NCBI GenBank assembly: GCA_018895675.1
Contig: JAHIOG010000373.1
Span: 1-5,092, forward strand
DNA: 5,092 nt
Origin: a bacterium
Lineage (GTDB): Bacteria; Fidelibacterota; UBA2242
Direction of reading: 5' to 3'
Made by a program: the position numbers and the translations under genes
Notes under the pieces: generated by a model
Told to the model about the DNA's origin: nothing
The model's database searches: none
What the model saw: only the letters and a program-made list of their open reading frames with translations
In this document: positions 5,090 through 5,092 of the stretch, one piece after another
Layout: every line of letters begins with the position of its first letter
How positions within the stretch are numbered: the stretch's first letter is position 1

Positions 5090-5092
5090 CAA

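Larger units (their letters stand above)
4892..5092. other. Non-coding, repeat-rich 3' flank
   Basis: After the stop codon of the outer-membrane gene no convincing reading frame is seen to the right edge. The stretch holds two overlapping weak hairpins, one GC-rich hairpin, a degenerate 17-bp tandem repeat and an imperfect palindrome, each listed separately. The density of GC-rich words such as CGTAGCG and AGCGAAG contrasts with the AT-rich intergenic DNA upstream of the same gene and suggests an interspersed intergenic repeat family. Confidence 0.5.

Overview
The window reads as ordinary chromosome from an anaerobic or fermentative Gram-negative bacterium. Three things suggest this: a long single-chain pyruvate:ferredoxin oxidoreductase (PFOR/NifJ type), a phosphofructokinase with pyrophosphate-type active-site residues, and a signal-peptide-bearing outer-membrane beta-barrel protein resembling the Wzi capsule-assembly family. 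That combination fits the Fibrobacterota-Chlorobiota-Bacteroidota neighbourhood (for example Marinimicrobia-, Cloacimonadota- or Calditrichota-like lineages). This placement is inference, because no rRNA or other marker gene is present.

Layout: positions 1-1564 (minus strand) encode the first 521 residues of PFOR; the gene runs off the left edge. A 183-base gap (1565-1747) holds a plausible promoter for it. Positions 1748-2932 (minus strand) encode a complete 394-residue phosphofructokinase transcribed towards the PFOR gene. Positions 2933-3358 form an AT-rich divergent intergenic region without a recognisable protein family. It contains two very small plus-strand reading frames; one has a strong ribosome-binding site and an in-frame amber codon separating a basic N-terminus from a hydrophobic, membrane-like segment. 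Positions 3359-4891 (plus strand) encode the 510-residue outer-membrane protein. The last 201 bases (4892-5092) are non-coding and repeat-rich: short hairpins, a degenerate 17-bp tandem repeat and an imperfect palindrome that reaches almost to the right edge.

The two minus-strand genes belong to one metabolic logic: fructose-6-phosphate is phosphorylated at the committed step of glycolysis (probably with PPi rather than ATP), and the resulting pyruvate is oxidised to acetyl-CoA, CO2 and reduced ferredoxin. The outer-membrane gene is on the other strand and is probably an independent unit for cell-surface or polysaccharide work. I found no CRISPR array, tRNA, rRNA, transposase or obvious defence or mobile system. 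The most curious items are the amber-interrupted small membrane ORF and the 17-bp periodic repeat; both are modest signals.
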